Part shown: positions 56,020 through 64,000 of the stretch, in pieces
How positions within the stretch are numbered: position 1 is the stretch's first letter
Layout of the letters: each line of letters opens with the position of its first letter
Source: an uncultured Monoglobus sp.
GTDB lineage: Bacteria; Bacillota; Clostridia; Monoglobales; Monoglobaceae
DNA length: 64,000 nt
Reading direction: 5' to 3'
NCBI GenBank assembly: GCA_947630135.1
Contig: CANRGH010000001.1
Coordinates: forward strand, 1 to 64,000
Position numbers and translations under genes: made by a program
The notes under the pieces: generated by a model
The model's input: only the letters and a program-made list of their open reading frames with translations
Told to the model about the DNA's origin: nothing
The model's database searches: none

Positions 56020-57033
56020 ATGAACGTATTGCTTACGGGCGGGGCGGGATATATCGGCTCTCACACCGCTATCGAACTGCTTGACATGGGCCACAACGTG
56101 GTTATAGCCGACAACTTTTCAAACTCCAAGCCGGAGGCCCTGAACCGAATTAAGGAAATCACCGGAAAGGATTTTGTGTTTTATGAGGCCGACGTCTGCG
56201 ACGGCGCCGCTATGGACAAGCTGTTTTCAGAAAACAAGATCGACTGCGTTATCCATTTCGCGGGTCTTAAGGCGGTCGGCGAAAGCTGCCAAATCCCGGT
56301 TAAATATTACCGGAATAATATTGACTCGACTCTGACTCTGCTTGAGACCATGGAAAAGCACGGCGTGAATAACTTTGTGTTCAGTTCGTCCGCAACGGTC
56401 TATGGCGACTCTGACAAAATGCCCCTGACCGAGGATATGCCGACTCTGACCAGCGGCAGCCCCTACGGCAGGACAAAGCTGATGATCGAGCAGATACTGA
56501 CCGACGCCTGCGCGGCAAACCCCGAGCTGAGCGTTGTGCTGCTCAGATATTTCAATCCTATCGGCGCACACAAAAGCGGCAGAATAGGCGAGGACCCGGG
56601 CGGCGTCCCCAACAACCTTATGCCGTATATCTCCCAGGTGGCCGTGGGCAAGCTGCCCAAGCTGGGAATTTTCGGTGATGATTATCCGACCCCCGACGGC
56701 ACCTGCATACGCGACTATATTCATGTTGTCGATCTCGCCAAGGGCCACGCAAAGGCAATAGACTACGCGGCGGCCCACAAGGGCGCCGAGGCGTTCAACT
56801 TAGGCACCGGCGTCGGATACAGCGTGCTTGACATAGTTAACAGCTTTATCAAGGTGAACGATATCGACCTCAATTACGAAATACAGCCCCGCCGCCCCGG
56901 CGACATTCCCGAATGTTACTCCGACCCCTCAAAGGCGGAGCGGGAGCTCGGCTGGAAGGCCGAGCTCACAATCGAGGACATGTGCCGCGACACATGGAAC
57001 TGGCAAAAAAACAACCCCAACGGCTTAAATTAA
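56020..57033 (+). CDS. galE: UDP-glucose 4-epimerase
   Basis: 337 aa from the ATG at 56020 (an ATG three codons earlier abuts the AAAGG SD). NAD-binding GGAGYIGSHTAIELL, catalytic SSSATVYGD and SPYGRTK (Tyr-x3-Lys) and LRYFNPIGAH are all family hallmarks. It interconverts UDP-glucose and UDP-galactose, feeding wall polysaccharide or galactose metabolism. A terminator follows immediately. It may be co-transcribed with the toxin-antitoxin pair 27 nt upstream. Confidence 0.96.
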   Translation: MNVLLTGGAGYIGSHTAIELLDMGHNVVIADNFSNSKPEALNRIKEITGKDFVFYEADVCDGAAMDKLFSENKIDCVIHFAGLKAVGESCQIPVKYYRNNIDSTLTLLETMEKHGVNNFVFSSSATVYGDSDKMPLTEDMPTLTSGSPYGRTKLMIEQILTDACAANPELSVVLLRYFNPIGAHKSGRIGEDPGGVPNNLMPYISQVAVGKLPKLGIFGDDYPTPDGTCIRDYIHVVDLAKGHAKAIDYAAAHKGAEAFNLGTGVGYSVLDIVNSFIKVNDIDLNYEIQPRRPGDIPECYSDPSKAERELGWKAELTIEDMCRDTWNWQKNNPNGLN

Positions 57034-57039
57034 AAAATC

Positions 57040-57070
57040 GGCTCCCGAGAACCGGGAGCCTTATTTTATT
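57040..57070. terminator. Terminator after galE
   Basis: GGCTCCCG and CGGGAGCC form an 8-bp stem with a 5-nt loop followed by TTATTTTATTTTT. It overlaps the stop codon of the convergent XRE gene. Confidence 0.88.
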
Positions 57071-57273
57071 TTTGGATCGTCGGTTAATCCTAAAATATAA
57101 TCAGTCGACGTCTTATAATATTCCGCGAGCTTAATCAGCATAGATACCGGAATTTCACGCAATCCACGCTCATATCTGGCATAAACCTGCCGATTGCATA
57201 TCAAATAATCAGCAATATCCTGCTGAGTTAAATCATGGTCAATCCGTAATTCGTAAATTCTTTTAAAAATCAC
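57061..57273 (-). CDS. Small XRE-family regulator (70 aa)
   Basis: Starts at GTG 57273 with AGAGGTGG upstream; the ATG nine codons earlier lacks an SD. HTH: LRIDHDLTQQDIADYLICNR then QVYARYERGLREIP, ending YYKTSTDYILGLTD, the standard single-domain repressor layout. It is divergent from the LRR gene at 57416, and perfect palindromes lie between them, so it probably represses that gene, itself, or both. Confidence 0.88.
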   Translation of the reverse strand: MIFKRIYELRIDHDLTQQDIADYLICNRQVYARYERGLREIPVSMLIKLAEYYKTSTDYILGLTDDPKIK

Positions 57274-57284
57274 ACAACCACCTC

Positions 57285-57345
57285 TTGACAATGATACCAT
57301 ATGGTATTATAATATTAAACCAATGGTACTATATGGCACCATTGG
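57285..57345 (+). promoter_or_regulatory. LRR-gene promoter with operator palindromes
   Basis: TTGACA (57285-57290), a 17-nt spacer and TATAAT (57308-57313). The spacer holds the perfect 14-bp palindrome ATACCAT-ATGGTAT (57294-57307). Downstream, CCAATGGT and ACCATTGG flank a related half-matching core ACTATATGGC (about 57320-57345). The location between the divergent XRE gene and the LRR gene makes a repressor switch likely. Confidence 0.83.
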
Positions 57346-57415
57346 CAATTTATATATAAAAGTATTTGATTTTTTAAAATCAAATATTTACAAAACAATT
57401 TTGGAGGGATATGCA

Positions 57416-60163
57416 TTGAAGAAAAAAGTCTTAATTCTAATCACATTGTTAGTCATGCTTACAACTGCCACGACGGCTTACGCCGCGGACATAGCGTCCG
57501 GAGAGAGCGGCAGCGGTTCCGCGCCGGCAGCTTGGCGGCTTGACGATACCGGTACTCTTTATGTAAGCGCCGACGGTCCGGCTTTTATGTATTACGCCGG
57601 AGCGCCGTGGTACGAGTATGAGCCGCAGATACATCATATTATTTTTGAAGAGGGCGTGACACAGATCGACAATGGTCTGTTTATGTTTCCAAAATATGAA
57701 AGTCTGAAAATCACTCTGCCGGAAAGCCTGTGCTGGATAGGAGTCGGCGGCGAATATGACCCTGTCTCTGACGTAAAAGAAGAACTGGAGCTTGAGGATG
57801 AAGCAGGCTTAAAAAAAGACACTCTTTTTATTGTAAAACCCGGCACTTACGCCGAGGACTATGTAAAAAGAATGGGTTATAAATACTCATATGACAGCGG
57901 CGCGCAGCCCGAGCCTCAGACGACTCCCGAAGCGACAGAGGCGCCGACAACACCGCCTATTGTTATTCAAGGAAAGCTGGAGTATGAAAAGTATCATGAT
58001 CCCGACACAAATGAAGATCAAATAATTATTACGGATTGCAGCGAAGATGCGACTTCGGTCGATATACCCTCCGAGATAGACGGTTTACCGGTGAGAAGCA
58101 TTGCAGAATATGCATTTCAAAGCTGTGAAGACTTAACAAATATAACCATACCAAACAGCGTCACAAAAATTGGCTATTACGCGTTTTCCGGTTGCAGCAG
58201 TTTAACAGATATATCAATACCGGACAGCATTACAAGTATAGGCGTAAATGCATTTTCATATACCGCATATTATTATAATGCGGAAAATTGGTCAAAAGGC
58301 GTACTATATATAGGCAATCATCTCATAGAAGCAGATCCGTTTAAAATCAATTCTACATATGCCGTAAAAAACGGAACAAAGTGTATTGCTGATCAGGCAT
58401 TTGGAAGCTGCATATTTTTAACAAGCATAACAATACCGGACAGCGTAACAAATATTGGCATTTGCGCGCTTTCCGACTGTATTAGGCTTAACATAAATGT
58501 TTCACCTCAAAATAATAACTATTCCTCAATCGACGGAGTATTGTTCAACAAGGATAAAACGGAATTGATCACTTATGCAAAAGATGATATTCAACCGGAT
58601 TATATAATTCCGGACGGCGTTATAAGTATTGCCGATCAGGCATTTGGAAGCTGCATATTTTTAACAAGCGTAACTATACCAAACAGTGTGACAAACATTG
58701 GCAATTCTGCATTTTCCGGCTGTAGCGGCTTAACAGGCGTGTCTATACCGGACAGCGTAACAAGTATTGACGATTATGCGTTTTTCGCATGCAATAACTT
58801 AACAAGCGTGACTATACCGGACAGCGTGGCAAATATCGGAAAATGGGCGTTTTCCGAATGCGGCAATCTTAATATAGATGTTTCAACACAAAACAATAAT
58901 TATTCATCAATTGACGGAGTATTGTTCAACAAAGATAAAACGGAATTGATTGCTTATGCCAAAGACAATATTCAGCCGGATTATATAATTCCGGACGGCG
59001 TGATCAGCATTACCGATTATTCTTTTAACAACTGCGGCAGCCTAACAAGCGTAACGATTCCAAACAGTGTTACAAGTATTGGTAATTACGCGTTCGAATA
59101 CTGCAGAAGCTTAATAAGCGTACCGCTGCCAAATAGTGTTACAAGTATTGGCGATAGTGCGTTTTCCTTCTGCGATGCCTTAACGAGCATAACGATACCG
59201 GACAGCGTAACGAGCATTGGTTCTGGGGCGTTCTTTAATACAGGATATTATAATAATACGGATAATTGGTCGGAAGGCGTACTGTATATAGGCAATTATC
59301 TTATAAAAGCAGATCCGCGCCAAATCGACTCCGCATACGCCGTAAAAAACGGAACAAAATGTATTGCCGATCAAGCATTTATCGAATGCGTGAATTTAAC
59401 AAGCATAACTATCCCAAACAGCGTGACAAATATTGGCAATTCTGCATTCTACGGCTGTAGCGGCTTAACAAGCGTGACTATACCGGACGGCGTGACAAAT
59501 ATTGGAAAACAGGCGTTTTCCGAATGCGGCAATCTTAATATAGATGTTTCACCACAAAACAATAATTATTCATCAATTGACGGAGTATTGTTCAACAAAG
59601 GTAAAACGGAATTAATTGTTTATGCCAAAGACAATATTCAGCCGGAATATATAATTCCAAACGGTGTAACAAGCATTGCCGAGTGCTCATTTGTATGGTG
59701 CGAGCGCTTAACAAGTGTGACCATGCCGAACAGCGTTACAACTATTGGCGATAGCGCCTTTTACGATTGCAGCAGTTTAACCGATGTTTACTACTCCGGC
59801 GTCGAAGAGCAATGGAAAAGCATCAATATAGAAGAGTACAACGAACCTTTGACAAACGCCGCAATACATCTTAATTATAATATGCCGGTGAGTGAAGTTG
59901 TTATGCAAAATGATATTATAAGCATCAGCACAAGTCTCGATAATCTGATCAAGCCGGAAGCTAAGGAAAAATCCGAAGTCTTTGTGGTGCTTTACGACAA
60001 AAACGACGCGGTGATCGACACCTACACGGCGGTATATGACGGAACGGATATAAACGGTACGCTTAAAAACAGCAAGATGGCCGACCATATAAAAGTGTTC
60101 GTGTGGAACAAGGACGGAAGCCTTGAGCCGATAACGGATGTTCCCGAGTATATAAGCTTGTAA
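57416..60163 (+). CDS. Large secreted BspA-like LRR protein (915 aa)
   Basis: Starts at TTG 57416 with GGAGG 9 nt upstream, which yields the signal peptide (M)KKKVLILITLLVMLTTATTAYA; longer frames run into the promoter. After a Pro/Thr linker (~170-190) it is almost entirely LRR_5 repeats of the type LTSVTIPNSVTSIGNYAF. One long segment (~NWS(K/E)GVLYIGN to IQP(D/E)YIIP) is duplicated around residues 285-400 and 620-740, and part of it again near 480-520, so internal amplification has occurred. The C-terminal module with IKVFVWNKDGSLEPITD is shared with other secreted proteins here. It is likely a surface adhesin. Confidence 0.9.
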   Translation: MKKKVLILITLLVMLTTATTAYAADIASGESGSGSAPAAWRLDDTGTLYVSADGPAFMYYAGAPWYEYEPQIHHIIFEEGVTQIDNGLFMFPKYESLKITLPESLCWIGVGGEYDPVSDVKEELELEDEAGLKKDTLFIVKPGTYAEDYVKRMGYKYSYDSGAQPEPQTTPEATEAPTTPPIVIQGKLEYEKYHDPDTNEDQIIITDCSEDATSVDIPSEIDGLPVRSIAEYAFQSCEDLTNITIPNSVTKIGYYAFSGCSSLTDISIPDSITSIGVNAFSYTAYYYNAENWSKGVLYIGNHLIEADPFKINSTYAVKNGTKCIADQAFGSCIFLTSITIPDSVTNIGICALSDCIRLNINVSPQNNNYSSIDGVLFNKDKTELITYAKDDIQPDYIIPDGVISIADQAFGSCIFLTSVTIPNSVTNIGNSAFSGCSGLTGVSIPDSVTSIDDYAFFACNNLTSVTIPDSVANIGKWAFSECGNLNIDVSTQNNNYSSIDGVLFNKDKTELIAYAKDNIQPDYIIPDGVISITDYSFNNCGSLTSVTIPNSVTSIGNYAFEYCRSLISVPLPNSVTSIGDSAFSFCDALTSITIPDSVTSIGSGAFFNTGYYNNTDNWSEGVLYIGNYLIKADPRQIDSAYAVKNGTKCIADQAFIECVNLTSITIPNSVTNIGNSAFYGCSGLTSVTIPDGVTNIGKQAFSECGNLNIDVSPQNNNYSSIDGVLFNKGKTELIVYAKDNIQPEYIIPNGVTSIAECSFVWCERLTSVTMPNSVTTIGDSAFYDCSSLTDVYYSGVEEQWKSINIEEYNEPLTNAAIHLNYNMPVSEVVMQNDIISISTSLDNLIKPEAKEKSEVFVVLYDKNDAVIDTYTAVYDGTDINGTLKNSKMADHIKVFVWNKDGSLEPITDVPEYISL

Positions 60164-60194
60164 AACAATTAATTCTTCCCGATTGAATACGCAA

Positions 60195-60219
60195 AATGCG
60201 GCGCGTAGGCGCCGCATTT
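60195..60219. terminator. Terminator between LRR gene and stalk-domain gene
   Basis: AATGCGGCGC and GCGCCGCATT form a 10-bp stem with loop GTAG, then TTGCGTGTTTATTTG. It serves the plus-strand LRR gene and possibly the convergent gene. Confidence 0.82.
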
Positions 60220-60269
60220 GCGTGTTTATTTGTTTTAAAATTTTACACTAACCGCTTTGGCGTGTCGGT

Positions 60270-61271
60270 TCAGTCAACTATTTCTATCGCGATCGCGTAG
60301 GACTGGGGCGGGATGCTGCGGGTCTCGGCAGCGTCGCGCACGCCCGTTATTTTTGTTCCGACCGTCAGATCGTCTATTTTGTAGATCCGCTTGTCAAGGC
60401 CGTGGGTGATCTTTGTGCCGTCGTCAACGTTCAGCGCTCTTAAAATACCGTTTTCGTCGATCACGATAATTCCCGCCTCAACGTCGCGCTCGGTGATCGT
60501 GCCGCTAAAGTCAATATTGTCAACGCTCTCGGTATACGGAATGACGATCTTGATCGCCGTGGTCTGCGGCGGAAGGCTCATCGTCATCGCGAGACCGTAC
60601 TCGATCTCAAGCTCCATTCCCTCGGGCATGGCCGTAAGGTCATAATCCTCGGGAATAACGCTCGTGTCGGAAAACCGAACGATAACCTCGCCGCGCTTTG
60701 GATCGTTCACGCTCAAATAAATTCCGTCCTCGTCGGCTTGAACCGAGTTAAGCGTGACCTTGGCGGCCTCGGCGACCGTCACAACATTTTCTTCGCCGTC
60801 GTATACAGAAACACCCAGAACCGAAATCAGCATTTCAATCGGAACATATGTCACGCTGTCCCGGTAGAGATACGGCGCGCTGCTTAAATCGGTGTACGGC
60901 ATGGCGCTGCTGTTGTAGGCCGCCATTTTGTTGTAGTGATAATAACGGCCGCTGCCGATATTGAGGCTGACGACCGTTTCCTCGCGAACGCAGTCAACGC
61001 CCTGTGTTTCCTCGTTCCATGCGACCGCGTAGCCCATTTGCTCCATGACCTCGCGCAGCGGCACGGTCAGCGTTCCGTCATGCTCGACCGCCTGAACATT
61101 AAAGGTTCCGCCGTTGCTCAAGGCCGCGGGCTCTTGAGACTCCGGCGTCTGCACAATCGGATTGCCGCTTAAATCAAACGCGGGTGTCCCCTCGGCGAAC
61201 GCCGCGCCGCAGCTCAGAACCATGCCCGCCGCTGTCAGCGACGCCAGAATTTTCGTAATATTTTTTCTCAT
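60270..61271 (-). CDS. Secreted stalk-domain (copper amine oxidase N-like) protein
   Basis: 333 aa. A signal peptide (MRKNITKILASLTAAGMVLSC) is followed by a stalk-type domain (~55-175) with GTLTVPLREVMEQMGYAVAW and DSVTYVPIEMLISVLGVSVY. A beta-rich C-terminal half (~180-333) contains two related segments around LPPQTTAIKIVIPY and IPPQSYAIAIEIVD. Such domains are widespread on clostridial surfaces and are thought to bind wall components. It has no enzymatic motif. AGGAGG precedes the ATG. Confidence 0.8.
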   Translation of the reverse strand: MRKNITKILASLTAAGMVLSCGAAFAEGTPAFDLSGNPIVQTPESQEPAALSNGGTFNVQAVEHDGTLTVPLREVMEQMGYAVAWNEETQGVDCVREETVVSLNIGSGRYYHYNKMAAYNSSAMPYTDLSSAPYLYRDSVTYVPIEMLISVLGVSVYDGEENVVTVAEAAKVTLNSVQADEDGIYLSVNDPKRGEVIVRFSDTSVIPEDYDLTAMPEGMELEIEYGLAMTMSLPPQTTAIKIVIPYTESVDNIDFSGTITERDVEAGIIVIDENGILRALNVDDGTKITHGLDKRIYKIDDLTVGTKITGVRDAAETRSIPPQSYAIAIEIVD

Positions 61272-61333
61272 TTTTGTGTCCTCCTTATTTGTTTAAAATT
61301 CAAAAACAATTGTCTTCTGTTATCTTAGACTTG

Positions 61334-61342
61334 ATTATACCA
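61334..61342 (-). promoter_or_regulatory. Extended -10 promoter of the stalk-domain gene
   Basis: On the minus strand TGGTATAAT is a TGn-extended -10, about 63 nt before the ATG. The -35 is poor. Confidence 0.6.
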
Positions 61343-61421
61343 CAAAAAGTTGCAAAAATAATCAACATTTCTGCACAAAAAATCAAAAGAGGATTTATAT
61401 ATCTTGCACATATATAAATCC

Positions 61422-62519
61422 CTATTTGTTCCAGATTTGCTTTTCGCTTTTTATTGTCTCTCCGCTTTCGACCGCCCTATGGAGCAAAATCGACATATAC
61501 GCGTCCTGAAGCGCGTTCTTTAGCGGATACGGCTCGGGCGCGTTCCCTCTTGAGTATTCCGCCATACCCGCCATTAATTCGGCCACCGCCGTCTCGTCCT
61601 GCGCGAGGCCGCGCAAGCCGAATTTTGGAGCGTACACGCTCTCGCCATCAAAGCTTATGTCGGTGACCTCCTCAACAACGCTCAGGCTCGGGTTCGGATC
61701 GCCCGTTTGAACTATCCGCGTCTTAACGTCGATCTCCGATTTAACATCCTCGAATTTTTCGTTTAAGTAGCAAACCGTCCTGTCGGCGATCTCGCCGCGG
61801 CAGCCGCGTATCTTCACCGAATTGTTCCTGATCGGAGAGCGATACTGCTCGGAGTCAAAGTCAAACAGCGCCGTTTTGCCGTTTTCAAACTCAAACACCG
61901 CCACCGTGCGCTTCTTGTCGGCAGTCCTGCCGTCATAATAGCGCTCGTATCTCGTGAACGTCTCAACCGTCGGGAACTTATACGCTCTGCCCCGAACCGT
62001 GAACCCGACGTCGGGCGAAACATCAAGCAGCGCCCGCATCAGGCTCGCGCCATGATAATCATGCGCGAGCGAAATATTCAAAAAGTCGGGCTCGCCGATA
62101 AGCCGCCGCCTTACAAGCCCGGTCAGCGCGGCATATTCCGGAAACCACGTGAACTGCTCGGCCACAACGATCCTGCACCCTTCCTCCCGCGCTTTCCAAA
62201 GCCTGTTTAAGCTTTCGACGTCAAGCGCCGCGGGAGTCTCGCACAGCACCGCAAGGCCGCGCCGCGCCCACTCCAGACTTACCTCGGCGATCGAGTTTTT
62301 GCTCACCGCCACAACGACAAAATCCGGCTCATATCCCAGACATTCCTCTATCGAGTCTGTTGCGCGGATACCGTGTTCGCGCGACATTTTTTCGGCCTTT
62401 TCGGGCGTTCTGCAATACATGGCGCAAAGCTCAAACACCTCGGGCAGGGCCTTCGCGGCGCGCACATAGTAAAGCGACCGCCAGCCTGACCCCGCGATGA
62501 TAAATTTATATTTTTTCAC
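61422..62519 (-). CDS. Gfo/Idh/MocA-family oxidoreductase
   Basis: 365 aa from GTG 62519 with GGAAG 10 nt upstream; the longer frame runs into repeat DNA. The N-terminal Rossmann fold begins KYKFIIAGSGWRSLYYVRAA, with CRTPEKAEKM and the LCETPAAL block equivalent to the family's EKP motif. The C-terminal half is the usual alpha/beta substrate domain. It probably oxidises or epimerises a sugar or uronate with NAD(P). The neighbouring GH28 gene suggests pectin-derived substrates. Confidence 0.85.
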   Translation of the reverse strand: MKKYKFIIAGSGWRSLYYVRAAKALPEVFELCAMYCRTPEKAEKMSREHGIRATDSIEECLGYEPDFVVVAVSKNSIAEVSLEWARRGLAVLCETPAALDVESLNRLWKAREEGCRIVVAEQFTWFPEYAALTGLVRRRLIGEPDFLNISLAHDYHGASLMRALLDVSPDVGFTVRGRAYKFPTVETFTRYERYYDGRTADKKRTVAVFEFENGKTALFDFDSEQYRSPIRNNSVKIRGCRGEIADRTVCYLNEKFEDVKSEIDVKTRIVQTGDPNPSLSVVEEVTDISFDGESVYAPKFGLRGLAQDETAVAELMAGMAEYSRGNAPEPYPLKNALQDAYMSILLHRAVESGETIKSEKQIWNK

Positions 62520-62564
62520 TTTAACATCACTTCCGTAATTTATGTTTGTATTACCACCGCACAC

Positions 62565-62712
62565 TCCGTAGGGGACGGCGCCCTCGACGTCCCTAAAGGC
62601 TCGCCCCATTTGGGGAGAGCTGTCAGCGAAGTTGACTGAGAGGGGAACCTATTCGCTATTTACTAATCGCTAATCGCTACGTTCGTAGGGGCGGATATTA
62701 TCCGCCCGTCCG
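62565..62712. repeat. REP/BIME-like repeat block H
   Basis: GTAGGGGACGGC...GACGTCCC (about 62567-62594), a gagctgtcagcgaagttgactgagagggg module (62617-62645), the attcgctatttactaatcgctaatcgctacg tract and a GTAG-headed GGGCGGAT/ATCCGCCC hairpin (62686-62709). It separates the oxidoreductase and GH28 genes. Confidence 0.75.
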
Positions 62713-62739
62713 ATTTTGTTATTGAATTTTTAAAACAAA

Positions 62740-64000
62740 TTACATATTGTTCTCAACACCCTCAAGATAACAATCCTTGAAATAAATATCGTGTATCGAG
62801 TCCGGATAACCGCCGAGCGGATTTATCTTGACCGGCGCGCCCGAGCCTATGCAGCCGCAGCGGTCGAAATAAATATTTCTGAACTCGGGCACGTCCTCGG
62901 GATCGTCGCTCTGCACGACCGGATCCTTATAGTCCATAAGGTTATGAACATAGTCCATGGTCATAATGACCGGCTGGTTTTTTATGTTTATCATCTGTAT
63001 ATTTTCAAGATAAATATCCTCAACAACTCCTCCGCGGCCCATCGCGCTCTTGAACCTCACGCCAAGATCAGAGTCGGTGAATGTGCAGTTCTTGACAAGC
63101 ACGTTGCGCACCCCGCGCGACATCTCGCTTCCGATAACGAAACCGCCGTGGCTCTTGCCAACCTTGCAGTCGTGGATATAGACGTTTTCGCAAGGCTTTT
63201 TGAGCTTTCTGGCCTCTCTGTCCTTGCCGGACTTCAAGCATATTCCGTCGTCGCCGGTGCGGAAATCGCAGTTGTGGATATGCACCTTATCGCAGGAGTC
63301 AACGTCTATTCCGTCGCCGTTCTGGGCGTAATACGGATTGGTGATGAAGATATTTCTCACGGTCAGATTTTCGCAGAAGTACGGATGAACGCTCCACGCG
63401 GGCGAGTTCTGAAGGCGCACTCCCTCGATCAGCACGTTATTGCAGTGCCGTATGCTTATCATGACCGGCCTGTAAAAATCGTAATACGGCGCGGCGGCCT
63501 TGAGCGCCTCCTCGTCGGTGGGATAATCACCGGGGAAGACCTCGCCGACATATCTGGCGTCATAGATCGACTTTGACGGCACCCATATCTCGCCGTCATT
63601 GCCGTGGATTATGTATTCCGACCTCGCGAGCAGCCTCTCCCACTGCTTGTCGGTCATCTTCCAGCGCTTCACGGGGCGCCAGAGCTGGCCGCTGCCGTTT
63701 ATCGTGCCGTTGCCGGTTATCGCGATGTTCTCGGCATGGTCGGCGGTGATCGGCGAAACGGTCCTTATCCTTTTTATTCCCTCATAGTCCGTGATTATCA
63801 GCGGATAATCCTCGGGGCTTTTGTCAAACAGAATAAGCGCGTTGTCGTCAAGATGCAGCTCCACGCCCGATTTCAGCGTGATAGGCGCGGTAAGCCACAC
63901 GCCGTCCGGCACGATCACTCTGCCGCCCTTTTCCGCCGCCGCGTCGATCGCGCCCTGCAAGGCCTTGGTGTTTGCTTCCTTGCTTCCCTGCGCCGCTCCG
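62740..64000 (-). CDS. GH28 polygalacturonase-like enzyme, N-terminus beyond window
   Basis: The frame stays open to the window edge (GSKEANTKALQGAIDAAAEK before the first in-window residues), so at least 419 aa are present and the start is missing. A right-handed beta-helix enzyme with the GH28 catalytic set: NGDGIDVDSC (NTD position), RTGDDGICLKSGKD (DD), KSHGGFVIGSE (GHG) and GVRFKSAMGRGG (RIK). It hydrolyses alpha-1,4-galacturonan or rhamnogalacturonan. No signal peptide can be judged because of the truncation. Confidence 0.92.
   Translation of the reverse strand, partial: GAAQGSKEANTKALQGAIDAAAEKGGRVIVPDGVWLTAPITLKSGVELHLDDNALILFDKSPEDYPLIITDYEGIKRIRTVSPITADHAENIAITGNGTINGSGQLWRPVKRWKMTDKQWERLLARSEYIIHGNDGEIWVPSKSIYDARYVGEVFPGDYPTDEEALKAAAPYYDFYRPVMISIRHCNNVLIEGVRLQNSPAWSVHPYFCENLTVRNIFITNPYYAQNGDGIDVDSCDKVHIHNCDFRTGDDGICLKSGKDREARKLKKPCENVYIHDCKVGKSHGGFVIGSEMSRGVRNVLVKNCTFTDSDLGVRFKSAMGRGGVVEDIYLENIQMINIKNQPVIMTMDYVHNLMDYKDPVVQSDDPEDVPEFRNIYFDRCGCIGSGAPVKINPLGGYPDSIHDIYFKDCYLEGVENNM

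Overview
The window looks like a chromosomal segment of a Gram-positive (Bacillota) Clostridia-type gut bacterium. Supporting signs are strong GGAGG ribosome binding sites, TTGACA-17-TATAAT promoters, BlaI/BlaR1-like pairs, SLH-domain envelope proteins, an AgrC/AgrA-like two-component pair, a fructose PTS with Ser46-type HPr, BspA-type leucine-rich secreted proteins and plant-glycan hydrolases (GH3, GH28). Most genes are moderately GC-rich. The 47.4-50.3 kb gene is visibly AT-richer than its neighbours.

Layout: (1-180) two tRNA genes on the minus strand. (0.37-1.74 kb) an unidentified HTH-headed protein. (1.9-12.2 kb) a BlaI/BlaR1-like regulatory pair, then four tandem paralogous SLH-domain secreted proteins and one small secreted protein related to the BlaR1 ectodomain. 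The array is separated by REP-like hairpin repeats, and its first SLH gene carries an in-frame amber codon. (12.2-21.5 kb) murA with a small upstream membrane ORF, a voltage-gated K+ channel with a membrane partner, an ABC exporter, a fused MNT-HEPN protein, a domain-permuted GH3 enzyme and a peptidoglycan amidase. (21.8-27.8 kb) a very large secreted GH3 protein ending in a rhodanese domain. (27.9-30.9 kb) a lipoprotein cyclophilin and an Agr-like two-component system. (30.9-36.8 kb) six tightly packed virion-type genes (N4-gp56-like major capsid, candidate scaffold, neck and nozzle proteins) without terminase, portal or integrase. (36.8-38.4 kb) a repeat-rich stretch with two small Cys-containing proteins. 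(38.5-40.8 kb) a bacitracin/lantibiotic-type ABC exporter. (40.9-46.7 kb) a complete fructose PTS operon (fruR-fruK-fruA-ptsH-ptsI). (46.7-50.3 kb) two tandem structured RNAs ending in intrinsic terminators, directly upstream of an LRR secreted protein. (50.4-55.3 kb) a sirtuin and a second BlaI/BlaR1-like pair followed by a WG-repeat protein. (55.3-57.3 kb) a HigBA-like toxin-antitoxin pair, galE and an XRE regulator. (57.3-64 kb) a large LRR protein with operator palindromes in its promoter, a stalk-domain protein, a Gfo/Idh/MocA oxidoreductase and a GH28 gene running off the end.

The unifying theme is the cell surface: S-layer-type proteins, peptidoglycan synthesis and remodelling, secreted glycoside hydrolases and LRR proteins, controlled by BlaI/BlaR1-like systems that have lost the beta-lactam sensor. 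Modular hairpin repeats headed by GTAG occur in at least seven blocks and are concentrated around the SLH array, next to the capsid cassette and in the glycan loci. The most unusual items are the amber-interrupted SLH paralog, the BlaR1 ectodomain shared with a free secreted protein, the orphan capsid/neck cassette, the tandem RNA pair and the secreted GH3-rhodanese fusion.
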